NCBI GenBank assembly: GCA_037975125.1
Contig: CM075857.1
Coordinates: forward strand, 24,913,207-24,977,206
DNA length: 64,000 bases
Direction of reading: 5' to 3'
Origin: Latrodectus hesperus
Taxonomy: Eukaryota > Arthropoda > Arachnida > Araneae > Theridiidae
The position numbers and the translations under genes are program-made. Shown in pieces: positions 9,991 through 21,424 of the stretch. The stretch's first letter is position 1; the number at the start of each line of letters is the position of its first letter. The notes beneath the pieces were generated by a model. That model searched no databases. It was not told where the DNA came from and worked only from the letters and a program-made list of their open reading frames with translations.

Positions 9991-10620
9991 ACAGGTAGTG
10001 GAAAAGAGAATGTCGCCAAAAGAAGAGTTCACCTGCCCAACCATCGCGTGGGAAAGCGTAGGAAGCTTTTAACGCCGCAGGGGGGAGCTACCCTCTGTTC
10101 CTCTAGATTTACGACCTCAAACTAATCGTCTGCGGCAAGCTAGAGTCACTTCACTTTGACGGAACAGTCTCTCTAATATATTTTTTTGTTCTATTTTTAT
10201 TATTGTTATTTTTTTTCCCCTCTTGGACTCGCCCTCCCTCTACAGAGCGGCGCAAAGAGGTATAATAGGTTGTTTTATCTGGCGATAAAAAGTGAAGAAT
10301 CATTACGAAGCCCGAAGAAAAAGCCACCGCAAAAATAGGAACGCTATAATTAGGAAGGTTGAAGTAGAAGTTCTTTTTTTTTTCTCTCTTATTCTTTGTT
10401 TTGACTTTTTTTTGTTTTAGAACGAAAGAAAAAAAAAAAGAAAAAGACAGTGATCTGAAAGTTTACGCGTTTAATGAACTTCTCAGCCCTGAACGTCCAC
10501 CTGCTTGTGCCGCTTCATCATTTTTATCAGAATCGGTTTTCGGAAGTAATTAGGGGACATTTTGATGAGGGGGTGCGGTGACTGATTTACATATCCAAGC
10601 GATTTGAATCTCTTATAAAT
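9990..10620. other. GC-richer unique-looking stretch, function unknown
   Basis: This stretch stands out by composition: CACCTGCCCAACCATCGCGT, AACGCCGCAGGGGGGAGC and CTTGGACTCGCCCTCCC. It holds no long open frame and no repeat seen elsewhere in the window. It could be an untranslated or regulatory region of a nearby gene; this is a guess. Confidence 0.25.
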
Positions 10621-11464
10621 CTCAACTGTCCATACTCGTAAACATAGACCTAGTTGTAATAAATTGTGTTGTTTTGTCGCATCGGTGGACTGAGGCTGCC
10701 ATTAATTATTCAGCGAAAAGGATTAGCATTCTTCAGTTATTATTTTTTCCCCATTATACAATAAAAATATTCGTGAGAAAATGTCTACATCACTAAGTGA
10801 CATTAGATTAAAAATGATTTATTTCTGTGTCAGTCCCAAATGAGTAATTAATTTTCCAATATGTGAACTTATCAACTAGCATCACGTTCAACTCGAAAAT
10901 TTGCATAACAGCTAATTTCATGAAATTATTATCGACAGCCGTCATTTTCATAATCAATAAAAATATAAAAGCACATTATTTTCATCATAAAAACATTTCA
11001 AACTCTGGCAAAATACATTTATGTTTTCTTTCTAACAATACTAACTAAGCAACTTATTAAATACGTGCATTTATTATGGATTAAATTCTTATATCTTTTG
11101 AGTTTTACTTTTTTAAATTATGGATTATAATTTTCGAAATTTAACTGTTCTTTCTTTGCGTTTCAGTAAGTAAAATTTGATTATAGATTATGAGTGTAAA
11201 TGCTTATTAATGTTAAGCCGTAAATATCTGCCTATCACAGAATTTTATTCTAACAAAAACATACATTTCAATTATTTTTTTAGTCTCATATCATTTGATC
11301 TATATAAATAAAATCCTTTATGCCTGCCGAATTTGTTCAGAATTCAACAGAAAATGCTGCTTGAAATCGAATGAAATGTATATTAGGATGTTTGTATTAG
11401 ATTAACTTCAAATACATAAGCAATGATATATTTCGAAATTTTTTTTACAGAATTTAAAATAGAG
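10620..11464. other. AT-rich sequence, nothing recognised
   Basis: No supported gene, repeat or RNA. Confidence 0.3.
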
Positions 11465-11745
11465 GCCACACGTTGGCCTGGCAGATAGGGCGTCGTTCTC
11501 ATAATCGGAAGGGAGTGAGTTCGAATCCCGGCTTAACCAAAGACCTATCGTGTTCACTGAAGGTGGTTGGAGCACGTTGAATAGGTCGTGTTCGCAATAA
11601 TACCTCTGAGGTGGCAGGTCAAGTATTAAAGAGTTTTCTGCTTGATTCCATGTTCTAAATTACGGACTTTCCTATCCCGATGCATTAACTGGTAGAGTCC
11701 AACTCTGGTCTAGTTACAAGGGAACATGCTGGTGCAATAGCGTTT
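11465..11745 (+). repeat. tRNA-derived SINE, family B, copy 3
   Basis: The head includes TTCTCATAATCGGAAGGGAG and AGTTCGAATCCCGGCTTAAC (B box). The body continues through GAGGTGGCAGGTCAAGTATT to AACATGCTGGTGCAATAGCG. Plus-strand orientation. Confidence 0.8.
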
Positions 11746-11807
11746 GTACATATTTTAAACTATAATTGACGCTGATTTGAATTCATTGAAAAGGTGCTTA
11801 TGTTGTC

Positions 11808-12245
<438 letters not shown>

Positions 12246-12249
12246 TTCT

Positions 12250-12700
12250 GGCCTTGTGTTGTTGCATGCCCCTAAAGGCCAGTAACGCTAGACCAGGTCC
12301 ATGACGTTGTACACTCTACAATAATTCCAAACCAGGAGAGGGTCGTCAACCAAGTCCTGCCTGGAGAGCCCTAGGCACTCAACGGTATGTTCAGAAAAGC
12401 CTGCGTAGAGCAGATAGTACAGGTTTCAAAGGTTCGGGAACCCTCAGAAAATTTTAGGGTTTTAAGATGTCCACTTCGAAATCGGGTGAGAATAGTTTGT
12501 TCCTGACGACTTAAGTCGTTGGTCAGGGAGCCTCCGGGACGGGAACTTTGGTACCAGTAATGTACCGGAGGGACAGTCCAAGTCATCCTGTTCTTAATTT
12601 TTTCTCTGCAGTGAATCTCCGTGAAAGTGAGATTTGTTGGCCTTGTTGTCGCACGAATCCTATGCATATTTGTACAATACGCTGCCAATTTAAAATGCCT
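12250..12700 (-). pseudogene. Jockey-like LINE relic, ORF2 C-terminal tail
   Basis: A minus-strand frame from 12688 to 12371 reads LTFTEIHCREKIKNRMTWTV, PPVHYWYQSSRPGGSLTNDL, QTILTRFRSGHLKTLKFSEG and TFETCTICSTQAFL. These are the same blocks as in the 2.7 kb relic. Its 3' end, towards lower coordinates, reads ATGGACCTGGTCTAGCGTTA, then GGGGCATGCAACAACAC, giving the same CAA tail type. The last ORF blocks are shifted out of frame near 12390. 5'-truncated and non-functional. Confidence 0.8.
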
Positions 12701-13617
12701 TAGAATTCAATGAAAGCAGTCCAGACGTTTATAATGTATAACTGGTGATAAGTTTATAACTGGAGAGAATTTTTTATAAAACATTCTATACCTCATTCCA
12801 ATTTTTCTGATGCTGGTATAAATGTGAAACCTTATTTAGTGACGTAAGACATCTTTCTGAATATAGTTGAGTGAATAACAGATATCGTTAAAAATGAGCA
12901 ATATCTTTATTTTTCTAAATTAGGAATTTCCCATGAAAGCCGCAGATAGCATAACTACAGGAAATTATCAGTAAACAATAAGTTTTTAGAAATGGCATAG
13001 TTATACATTTTTGGTAAGTAACTTCAAATTTAATATTTTTTTAATGTATAGAGAGATTATGAAATTTCCTGCATTATATTCTAGATTTGAAATAAATCTT
13101 TTCAAATTTTCATTAGGATACTAATTTGTCATTCATAAAATTAAAGAAATTATAATATCTATTGCCATAATAAAGGAATTTAAGGATATCTTAACAATTA
13201 TTTCAGTGATAAGTATTTTTTAATCAGTTCTTTTAGTATTTCTAAATATAAAAAACATTATCTCTACTGTTCTCGCAAGCTTTCTTGTGTTGCTGTTCTT
13301 TCTCAAATAATCGAACAATTTAAATAACTAAATGAATAAAATGCATGGGAATTAAGGGATTGGTCTCTTATTTATTTCTTTGGAGCTGCAGCTTGACGGT
13401 TCCACCCTCCATTCATTGCACAATTTCAATGCGACTTGTTAACAATGAGATTTATACTGACACGTCTACTAAGCCTTCAAACTTCACTTGAATTATTCCA
13501 ATTTTTTTTTTATATTTTTATTCATCATCTAATAAATTTTTCAAAAAACAAAAACTGAAAAAATATAAAAATAATAATATTGTTGAGAAAATATAGTGTG
13601 TGTTAATCCAATATATA
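12701..13617. other. AT-rich sequence, nothing recognised
   Basis: No open frame with motifs and no repeat matched elsewhere in the window. Confidence 0.3.
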
Positions 13618-14510
13618 TTAGGTTGGTGCGTATGAAATGTCGGATTCTCTTTACATGCGGACGTTTTCCTCCCTGTTTTCGTTATACTTTTGTATTTGGC
13701 ATAACCTCATTCATACTCGTATTGTCCATTGCCAGAGACTCATTTCAGCAAAATAGGTTTTCTCGAAGGTCTTCCCTTTTTTATTTCTTTTGAGTTTATT
13801 GCCGATAGGAATTCTGCCGACATTCGCGTCATTTTCTTATATGAGTACAAACTTGGTAATAGTGCTGCAAAAGCTGCACGCAACATAAACCAAGCGTTTG
13901 GGGAGAATACGGTTAACGATCGGAAAGTGCAGCGTTGGTTCGAAAAATTTCGGACTGGCGATTTTTCACTGCAAAATGAGCCGCGCGGAAGACCCAAAAC
14001 GTCTGTGAAGAATGATGACCTGAAGGCTCTAGTGGAAGCGGATCCAGCCGTATCCACGAGGGAACTTGCTATCAGGATGAAAGTTGACCATACAACGATA
14101 TTGAGACACCTTTCTGAGATTGGCAAGGTTAAGAAGATGGACAAGTGGGTACCGCACGCACTGACAGAGCGAAATAAGCTGGATCGGTTAAACGTATGCT
14201 CATCATTGCAGCATCCACCCTATTCACCGGATCTCTCGCCGACCGATTTTCATTTTTTCAAGCATTTAGAGCTGTTTTTAAGGAGCAAACACTATGAAAA
14301 TGAAGACAGTCTAAAAAACTCGATATCAGAGTTTATTAATTCTAAAGACCAAAATTTTTTTAAGACAGGCATCTACGCTTTAAAATCTCGTTGGGAGAAG
14401 TGTATTGAAGCGAATGGAGCATACTTTGATTGAATAAACAGCTTTTGAAGAAAGATATGCAGTTTTATACAATCACTTAAGAATCCGACATTTCATACGC
14501 ACCAACCTAA
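13618..14510 (+). mobile_element. Internally deleted mariner element, copy 1 (893 bp)
   Basis: Ends are inverted repeats of about 31 bp beginning TTAGGTTGGTGCGTATGAAA on each side, flanked by the target TA (13616-13617 and 14511-14512). Length, ends and interior match copies 2 (35629-36520) and 3 (43089-43981) almost base for base. An autonomous mariner is about 1.3 kb, so roughly 0.4 kb is missing from the middle of the gene. Confidence 0.95.
13729..14433 (+). CDS. Truncated mariner transposase, DNA-binding half (copy 1)
   Basis: The open frame has two helix-turn-helix units: the first around FLYEYKLGNSAAKAARNINQ and VQRWFEKFRTGDFS, the second around VSTRELAIRMKVDHTTILRH. The linker follows (KKMDKWVPHALTERNK) and runs directly into HPPYSPDLSPTDFHFFKHLE, the block around the third catalytic aspartate. 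About 120 residues between CSSL and HPPYSP are missing, including the first two aspartates, so the protein can bind ends but cannot cut. The family's usual start (MNSADIRV in the other copies) is mutated here to AGG at 13807-13809; the reported start is an upstream in-frame ATG that is probably not used. Known: family length is about 345 residues. Inferred: it may act as a competitive inhibitor if expressed. Confidence 0.85.
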   Translation: MPETHFSKIGFLEGLPFFISFEFIADRNSADIRVIFLYEYKLGNSAAKAARNINQAFGENTVNDRKVQRWFEKFRTGDFSLQNEPRGRPKTSVKNDDLKALVEADPAVSTRELAIRMKVDHTTILRHLSEIGKVKKMDKWVPHALTERNKLDRLNVCSSLQHPPYSPDLSPTDFHFFKHLELFLRSKHYENEDSLKNSISEFINSKDQNFFKTGIYALKSRWEKCIEANGAYFD

Positions 14511-14596
14511 TATATATATTATCTTATTCTTTGAAAATATAATTAAATAATTTAACATTTATCTGTCACTATTTCCTGACAAAGAACTGGACGAAC

Positions 14597-14598
<2 letters not shown>

Positions 14599-14678
<80 letters not shown>

Positions 14679-14690
14679 TACATATGCATG

Positions 14691-14748
<58 letters not shown>
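14599..14748. repeat. (AT)n microsatellite, left part of a split array
   Basis: Alternating AT broken by AAATATATACATATGCATG near 14670. The D41D element begins directly after its last TA; the array resumes at 16052. Confidence 0.95.
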
Positions 14749-14752
<4 letters not shown>

Positions 14753-16047
14753 GGCTATTAACACATTTTTAGAACGATTTCGGGGCCGTTTAATTATGTT
14801 TGAAATTTAAAGACAATTTTTTTAAATGTTCGATCTGATAGCCTTTAATCTAGACTATAAGTCTGCATCATGATTTCCATGATAGAAGAGCTTTTCGTAA
14901 AATTTCCAAGGGTATTGCTTTCCATTCCTCTTCCACTACTTTCCAGAGTCCATCCATCGTGGTGGGTTTGCGTTTAGAAAGAGCTGTTTTTAACAGACCA
15001 AAGGCACAATAGTCCATAGGTGAAACGTCAGGGGACTTCACAGGAATATGTTGAAAAGGTATATATGCAATATCTGTATTGGTCTTCATTTTTTCAAGGA
15101 ATGCAGTGGTAGTTTTCGAAGTATGACTTGTAGCTTTGTCTTGTTCATGTTTCACTCTTTGATAGTTTATGAGATAAAGAGGTGGAATTTCGTCTGTAAA
15201 TATTGGACGTAAAATCTTCTCCTGATAGTATGATGAGTTGATTTTAACATTTTTTTCTACTCTTTTTATTTTTAATTTCCCATTGTATGGAGAAACCTGC
15301 GACTATCATAAACCCCTTATTGAAACTTTCTTTACATTGACGGAACCAGATTTGCAAATTTTTTTCTCCTCGTTTTCTATTGTAAATAGACCTTTTTTTG
15401 TTGCAATCATTTAGGTAAACCCATGCTTCATCAAGGGTCACAATGTATTTCCATTTATCTCCTGCTAAATGGTTTTCATACAGGATTCTACAAAATGTTT
15501 TGCATTGAGTCACATGCCTTGGCAAAAACTGGTGAACATTATGTTTTTTAGCATTTTTAAGTTGTAAATCTTGAATTTATTATTTTATTTATTGTTGCTA
15601 CAGATGTATCTAAAGACTTTGCAATTGATTTCTGTGTTGGCGGATTTTCTCTTGTTACCAGGGATTTCACTTTAGAAGCATTTGAAACAGTACGTACTTT
15701 TTTTCGGGTATTCGTTTGGAATCTTCTTTCCATGTAGAAATAATGATTGACGGTTTCTCCTGTCCGATTAATAATGTTGCTTATTTTGCACTTAGAAATT
15801 TTAATACCATGCATTTCACTACATTTTTGAATCCTGGAATAATAATTTTTCTCTTCGGAAAGCGCAGAAACATATCCTTCAATCCACAGCCTGTTTACAT
15901 GCGACATTTTGAAAGAACAATAAACTTAAAAGTAGCAGACGATATTTCTCAATTCAAATAATAAGCTGTTGCTAATAATTTTTATTCTAAAACCTTTACT
16001 TTTTTAAAATTCTTAATCAAAATCGTTCTAAAAATGTGTTAATACCC

Positions 16048-16051
<4 letters not shown>
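14749..16051 (-). mobile_element. D41D Tc1/mariner-superfamily transposon (1303 bp)
   Basis: The ends are inverted repeats of about 32 bp: CAGAGGCTATTAACACATTT on the left and, reversed, CAGAGGGTATTAACACATTT on the right, with one mismatch. Each end abuts a TA. Both flanks are AT microsatellite, so the insertion went into an (AT)n array. The length fits a complete element. It carries a broken transposase gene on the minus strand. Confidence 0.9.
14868..15907 (-). pseudogene. D41D-type transposase, frameshifted
   Basis: Three minus-strand frames in order make up the gene: 15907-15557 (N-terminal half, with the HTH-like stretch NPPTQKSIAKSLDTSVATIN), 15525-15244 (first aspartate in VTLDEAWVYLND, near 15432) and 15155-14868 (second in HEQDKATSH, near 15140; third in KSPDVSPMDYCAFG, near 15014). 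The frames differ, so at least two frameshifts have occurred. Counting within the last frame gives 41 residues between the second and third aspartates, which places it in the DD41D group (rosa-like) rather than mariner DD34D or Tc1 DD34E. All three catalytic aspartates are still encoded. The product would cut and paste DNA at TA sites, but this copy cannot make it. Confidence 0.8.

Positions 16052-16112
<61 letters not shown>
16052..16112. repeat. (AT)n microsatellite, right part of a split array
   Basis: Continuation of the array interrupted at 14748. Confidence 0.9.
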
Positions 16113-16114
<2 letters not shown>

Positions 16115-16894
16115 AAAAAATCAGTATATATTAAAAATATTACTAATATTATTTGTGGTTATTATTGCAATAAAATTTTCTGTTTATGAATGTTAAATTT
16201 TTCTTTATTTTTACAACATTATTGCAAGAATAATTAAAAAAAGTTAAAATATGATAGTTTGATACTTTTAGTAGTAATGATCATATTATTCGTTTAGCTA
16301 TTTTTTTTAAAAAATAAAATAATTATTAGTTAGCAAATTCCATTTTTATGGAAAGTTGCTAATAATGAAAAGTATTTTACCAACAACTGATACATCTCTT
16401 GAGAAAATTAATAAATTTTTATTTGTGTGATTTATTAATAAATAGCTAAGGATTTTTATATGAATAAAATATTATTTATACATCCATTTCGGTAATTAAG
16501 GTTATTTTATACAAGATTACTTATTTAATCATCCATTTGGAAATAATCATCTAAAAATCATTTATATAATTAACAATTTTTGAGTCGAATACCAAATTCA
16601 ATTTTTCTGACTATTCCTAAAAAAATAATTTACAATTATACAAATAATTATCTTTTCTTAATACATCCCATTTTTATGGACCTTTATAATAAATGACATT
16701 TCTCTCGAGAAAGTTTTATGAATTACTTATAATCTATTGAAAGGGAAGTAAAAATTATCACAGAAATACTTGATTATCACTCACTTAATTATCCATTTAA
16801 ATTATTAAGTAATATTTTAAATAAAATTATGCTTTTGCGTAATTTTCGAATGGTATATATTTATTTTCGGTCTCATAAAATTTTCAGAAGAAAG
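16113..16894. other. Very AT-rich sequence, nothing recognised
   Basis: Loose recurrences of CCATTTTTATGG and TAATCATCCATTT occur but no clear period. No gene supported. Confidence 0.3.
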
Positions 16895-17130
16895 GTTCGT
16901 GTTGGCCTTGTTGGTTAGGGGATTCATTCTCATTATCTGAAGTTAGTGAGTTCGAATCCCGAATGAATCAAAGATCCGTCGTGTTTGCTAAGTCATTTGA
17001 GGCACGTTAAATATGTTGTGATTGCAATGTCCTCCATGTGAAATGATATCTATGTGAGTGACAGGCCAAACATGGGAGTCCTCTGCATATTTCGCGCTTC
17101 TAAATTACGAAGATGCACTTTCAGGGCTAA
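16895..17130 (+). repeat. tRNA-derived SINE, family B, copy 4
   Basis: The head GTGTTGGCCTTGTTGGTTAG carries the A box and GTGAGTTCGAATCCCGAATG the B box. The body then follows CGTGTTTGCTAAGTCATTTG as in the other copies and diverges after about 17110. Confidence 0.75.
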
Positions 17131-17689
17131 GATGACACACCCAGGGGTTGCCCCACTATATAAGAGGCCATCACTTTCTTGTAGTGCTGAAGTTTGGCAA
17201 TTTTGGTAGCCGGTCAAAACACAATAACACATTTTCAGATGAAGGACTAGTATATATCTATATGTTGATTGATGAAGTTACTTGTATTTCATGTATGGTA
17301 ACATTCAGATAAAGTTAAACAATTTTAAAAACAATAAATGCACTTAATTACAAAATTGCGATAAAAATTTAAGTAACGAAGCTAAATTTTCACAACGCTG
17401 TGGAGAGAATATGGTAGTAAAAACGATGAATTGAATAAAAATAATAAATTTTTTTTTTATGAAAAAAGAACATTTATTTTAACATTTTAAACACCAGATA
17501 TTTTATGTCAATAGTTATCCTGAAAATGATGGTTTCTGAATAGAAATCTCCCCCAAAAAATTTTACAAGTTATTACAGATTTCTTCAAAATGAACTATTT
17601 TAGTATTTAACTATTCTTTTATTCTCAATAATAAAATATATACGGGTAGTCAAATTTTTTTTTCTTATTTTCAGAAATATGAGAGACTA

Positions 17690-17825
17690 TCGTTACATTT
17701 TTTACCAAGCCAATCCTACAATTTAAAATCTCTGTAAATATTTATAATTGAGAGTGGAATCGAACCCACAAACTGTTGATCTAAAAACCACGGCACTAAC
17801 CATTTAGTTGCCACCTCGACACATA
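17690..17825 (-). repeat. SINE head (probably family I)
   Basis: Minus strand: GTGGCAACTAAATGGTTAGT and TGTGGGTTCGATTCCACTCT are A- and B-box regions of a tRNA-like head. The body is diverged. Confidence 0.55.
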
Positions 17826-17829
17826 TGAA

Positions 17830-18660
17830 AAAGGGAATTTAATGTAAAACGCACTCACTCATATTAAAAAAATGTGTTCTTATTTCACTTAAATTCACTT
17901 TACAAAATAATTTAAATTAATTACTAATAATTACGAAGTTACATCTTTTATTGCCGTGAAATAATTTTCTTCTTTTTCTGAAAGTGGAGCTCAATAAAAA
18001 AATCAGATTATTAAAATGTGATTAAGTATTTAGTTTTCTCATTTTTTTCTTCTTAAAATTGTTGTTTTTAAATTGCTAAAATAAATTTTTCAAAAATTTT
18101 AATTACCATATACACACTGCTATTAAAAATTAATTAGTACTAGTTTAAATTAATTAATTAATATTAATAAAATATTAACAAAATTATTAAAAATTATAAT
18201 TAAGGTACTTTATATATTTGTTAAGTTGTACTATTATATTTACTTTATTGATCTCAAGTTTTATGTATATTATTTTTTTAAATTTTCTGAAATCAAAGTT
18301 GTTTTTTACTACAAATCAACAATATTAAGATGAAAATAGTAATTTCGAAATGTTTTAAAATATCGAAGCACTTTGTTTAAAAAAATCCGCATTGTACATA
18401 ATATTACAAGACATGTTTCAGAAAAATCAAAGATTCATCTCTTTCATGAAACACAATTAGAGCACATGATAAATAAAAGCTAATAAATACCTCATCGTTA
18501 ATAAATACAATGTGTTGGATTCTTCTTAATATTGCGAATGTATACAATATATTCATGCACATTAATTTGATGTGCATTTCATTTGGTTTATTTACTGCTT
18601 TAGAAACTCCAAACCATTAAGTGTTTGTTTCTTTCGTTCCAATTAAAATCATGATATCTT
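17830..18660. other. Very AT-rich sequence, nothing recognised
   Basis: No supported gene or repeat. Confidence 0.3.
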
Positions 18661-18667
18661 TAATAGC

Positions 18668-19172
18668 GTAACAACCTATTACAGGTCTTAACTGCCTCTA
18701 CAGCACGCCTTTTTCAGCCCAGTCCTATCCAAAGCGACACTTTGCCAGTTCCTAACTTTCAGTATCTTGAGGACATTTTCAGTGTCAACGAGCCATCTTG
18801 TTGGTGGTCTTCCTCGGGCACGGGAATCCTTCGGGGTTCTTAAACGCTGATAATCTAGTGGGGACATGGCCAAGCCATCTTATCCTGCTGCTTCTGATAA
18901 CCTGGGTAATCTGGGGCTGGTTATACAGCCTATACAATTCAAAATGATATCTGGTTCGCTAGCAATCCTGTTCCTGTACAGGCCCATAGATAGTTCTTAA
19001 TACCTTCCTTTCAAAGGTTTCCAGGGTTTGCTGTATATCGACATTTAATGTCCACGTTTCGCTTGCATATAGCAGCACGGGTAGTGCGAGTGCATTGTAA
19101 ATTCTCAGTTTCGTTTTTCTGCTGATAAGTTTAGATCTTTGTTGCTTTTTCAGCCCAAAAAATGAAATCATG
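18668..19172 (-). pseudogene. Non-LTR retrotransposon relic, reverse transcriptase C-terminal region
   Basis: A different LINE family from the Jockey-like ones. The minus-strand frame 19171-18959 contains LISRKTKLRIYNALALPVLL, YASETWTLNVD and FERKVLRTIYGPV, a block found after the palm domain in RTE-like and related endonuclease-reverse transcriptases. Out of frame, the region 18958-18874 then reads RWLGHV, and a third frame from 18873 gives RARGRPPTRWLVDT and LKVRNWQSVALDR. The order is as in the family; at least one frameshift and one stop interrupt it. Only the end of the gene is present. The clade name is uncertain. Confidence 0.75.
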
Positions 19173-19440
19173 ACTAAATCACATTATTACGTTTGTAAAA
19201 GCTTTCAAAATCATGAAAATTACCTACAATAATTAGTTTTCAAATTTTTAGCATTGCTTCCAAAATTTCCTGAAATTGTTATTTTTTTTTAATTTGTGTC
19301 TTTCACCGATTCAAGTTCTCTTGCCGGGCTCATCGACATCTCTCGAGTCATTTGACGTTCTCTTGAAATCCATTAGAGATTCTCTAATTACCTTTTTTTA
19401 TTTTTTATTTGATGAACATTTTGTGCGTAAAACATTGATT

Positions 19441-19789
19441 GTTACGAATATCCGAATCCATGATTCCAGAAGTCGTTACGAATATCCGAATCCATGATTC
19501 CAGAAGTCGTTACGAATATCCGAATCCATGATTCCAGAAGTCGTTACGAATATCCGAATCCATGATTCCAGAAGTCGTTAAGAATATCCGAATCCATGAT
19601 TCCAGAAGTCTTTACGAATATCCGAATCCATGATTCCAGAAGTCGTTACGAATATCCGAATCCATGATTCCAGAAGTCGTTACGAATATCCGAATCCCTG
19701 ATTCCAGAAGTCGTTACGAATATCCGAATCCATGATTCCAGAAGTCGTTACGAATATCCGAATCCATGATTCCAGAAGTCGTTACGAAT
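19441..19789. repeat. 34-bp minisatellite, 10.3 units
   Basis: The unit starts GTTACGAATATCCGAATCCA and ends TGATTCCAGAAGTC. Ten full units run from 19441 to 19780 and a partial one to 19789. Only three variants are seen: GTTAAG in unit 5 (19577), TTTACG in unit 6 (19611) and TCCCTG in unit 8 (19679). Such uniformity suggests recent expansion. Confidence 0.97.
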
Positions 19790-19889
19790 CGCTTCGAGCC
19801 TAATGCCCTTAACAATAGTCCAGTTGACTTGGACATGACACCCCTATCGAGTAACGACTCTATTGTCTTCAACTCGTTGGAGTTAAAAT

Positions 19890-20100
19890 TTAAAATATTG
19901 TCGAAGAGTTCATTTTGTAAATAAAACGATTTCTTATATAAAGACCCAAGTATCGGTTTGAAAAGCTTTTTTCCATTGATTCAAGCCATTAACATGTAAG
20001 ACAATAAAACAAAAGAAAAAGCGAATTGAAAAAGACATGACAAAACATCCATTTTTTGGTTAGTTTAAATCGGCAAAGATGATTTAAATTTTATTATCAG
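19890..20100 (+). repeat. Unclassified dispersed repeat H, copy 2 (partial)
   Basis: Shares GTTCATTTTGT-AATAAAACGA-type wording, TTCCATTGATTCAAGCCATT and GGCAAAGATGATTTAAA with 6500-6960 in the same orientation. Confidence 0.65.
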
Positions 20101-20514
20101 TAATATTTTGCTCAGGAGCCTTAAATTGACAGTTAATTTAAATTTTAAGTGGAGAAAAAGCATGGAGCTAAAATCTAACTTGTGAATTGTTGTCCCAAGA
20201 TAACATGGGAAGAATATTTCTAAGTATTACATATTCACATAAACAGTACATATTAAGGTAAAAGTTACCAGACCCGTACGCGATTGGCGCGATTTCAACT
20301 TTTGGCACCAAGCGCTCTACTGCTCTGTCGCCAACGTAAATTACGTCACTACGCGCGATAGATGTCAACCAATAACGATCGCGTTCGAACTTCAGATTTG
20401 AAATCGCGCGTTTTTTAGAATTCCAAATATTAAAAAGTTGAATATTTCATTATAATTAAATACTGTAGAAGTTTTAAAATTATAATAAATAGGTACGAAA
20501 TTTTTAAAAGTTGA
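20101..20514. other. No gene; contains a CpG-rich patch
   Basis: 20275-20415 is unusually rich in CG words for this window (CGTACGCGATTGGCGCGATT, ACGCGCGATAGATGTC). A minus-strand frame of 66 codons over it has no recognisable motif. Confidence 0.3.
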
Positions 20515-20516
20515 TT

Positions 20517-20940
20517 TTAAATATACCGAGCAATGGCACCCACCTTAAAAAACATCAGTGTAGCGCTACCTACTGCAATGCCAACCGGGCAATAAAACTA
20601 AATTTCGAACGTTAACAAATTTCGCTTTTTGTTTAAACTCGAGTTTTAATATACCGAGCAATGGCGCCCACCTTAAAAAACATCAGTGTAGCTCTACCAA
20701 CTGCAGTGCCAATCGGGCAAAAAAACTAAATTTCGAACGTTAACAAATTTCACTTTTTGTTTAAACTCGAATTTTAATATACCGAGCAATGGCGCCCACC
20801 TTAAAAAACATCAATGTAGCGCTACCTACTGCAGTGCCAACCGGGCAATAAAACTAAATTTCGAACGTTAACAAATTTCACTTTTTGTGTAAACTCGAAT
20901 TTTAATATACCGAGCAATGGCACCCACATTAAAGAAATTT
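20517..20940. repeat. 128-bp tandem repeat, about 3.3 units
   Basis: ATACCGAGCAATGGC starts at 20523, 20651, 20779 and 20907, exactly 128 bp apart. Each unit contains AACATCA-TGTAGC-CTACC and CGAACGTTAACAAATTTC and ends TAAACTCGA-TTTTAAT. Unit differences are a few point changes. Confidence 0.95.
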
Positions 20941-21420
20941 CAGTACGCGGCACATTCTAACACTAACATGCAATACACACAACTTAAAAATTCATATACT
21001 TACTTTCTTACTACCATCACGCTCTAAATAAAAAAAATGTAAGTTCAATACATTCTCATCCATAGTTAATTTTCGCTAGCAACACACAAACTCCAAAATT
21101 CGAATATCGAAACTAAATTATTAAATATTATTCTATAATAGTTTCAAGGGTTACATACAAAACGCGCATGTCACGCGATCATGTTACCCAATAAACGAAA
21201 ACACGTCATACATACGTAATCCGAACCGTTAAACCAGTTTGACGAACTTATCGCACCACTTTATCGCCTGCTTGGCGCATTTTACCCTATGTACGGATCT
21301 CTTCACTTTAGCGCATATTAATTTGAAAATTAATACTTTTACAATCATGGGTGATAATACGTAGAAAATGGTAGAAAAGAAGTGCGAGGGCATTATACTC
21401 ATCACATGTTCTTAAGTCGC
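20941..21420. other. No gene recognised
   Basis: Moderately AT-rich with some CG words near 21160-21300 (AACGCGCATGTCACGCGATC). No open frame or repeat match. Confidence 0.3.
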
Positions 21421-21424
21421 CCTG

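Noticed and set aside
13740..14144. 134-codon minus-strand frame in all mariner copies
   Set aside because: Antisense shadow of the HTH region; no recognised motif.
14201..14230. Mini-intron at the mariner deletion (GTATGC...TTGCAG)
   Set aside because: An 18-nt GT-AG span is too short for an intron; the missing region is a deletion.
19441..19789. CRISPR array
   Set aside because: Units are directly abutting with no spacers, and the genome is eukaryotic.
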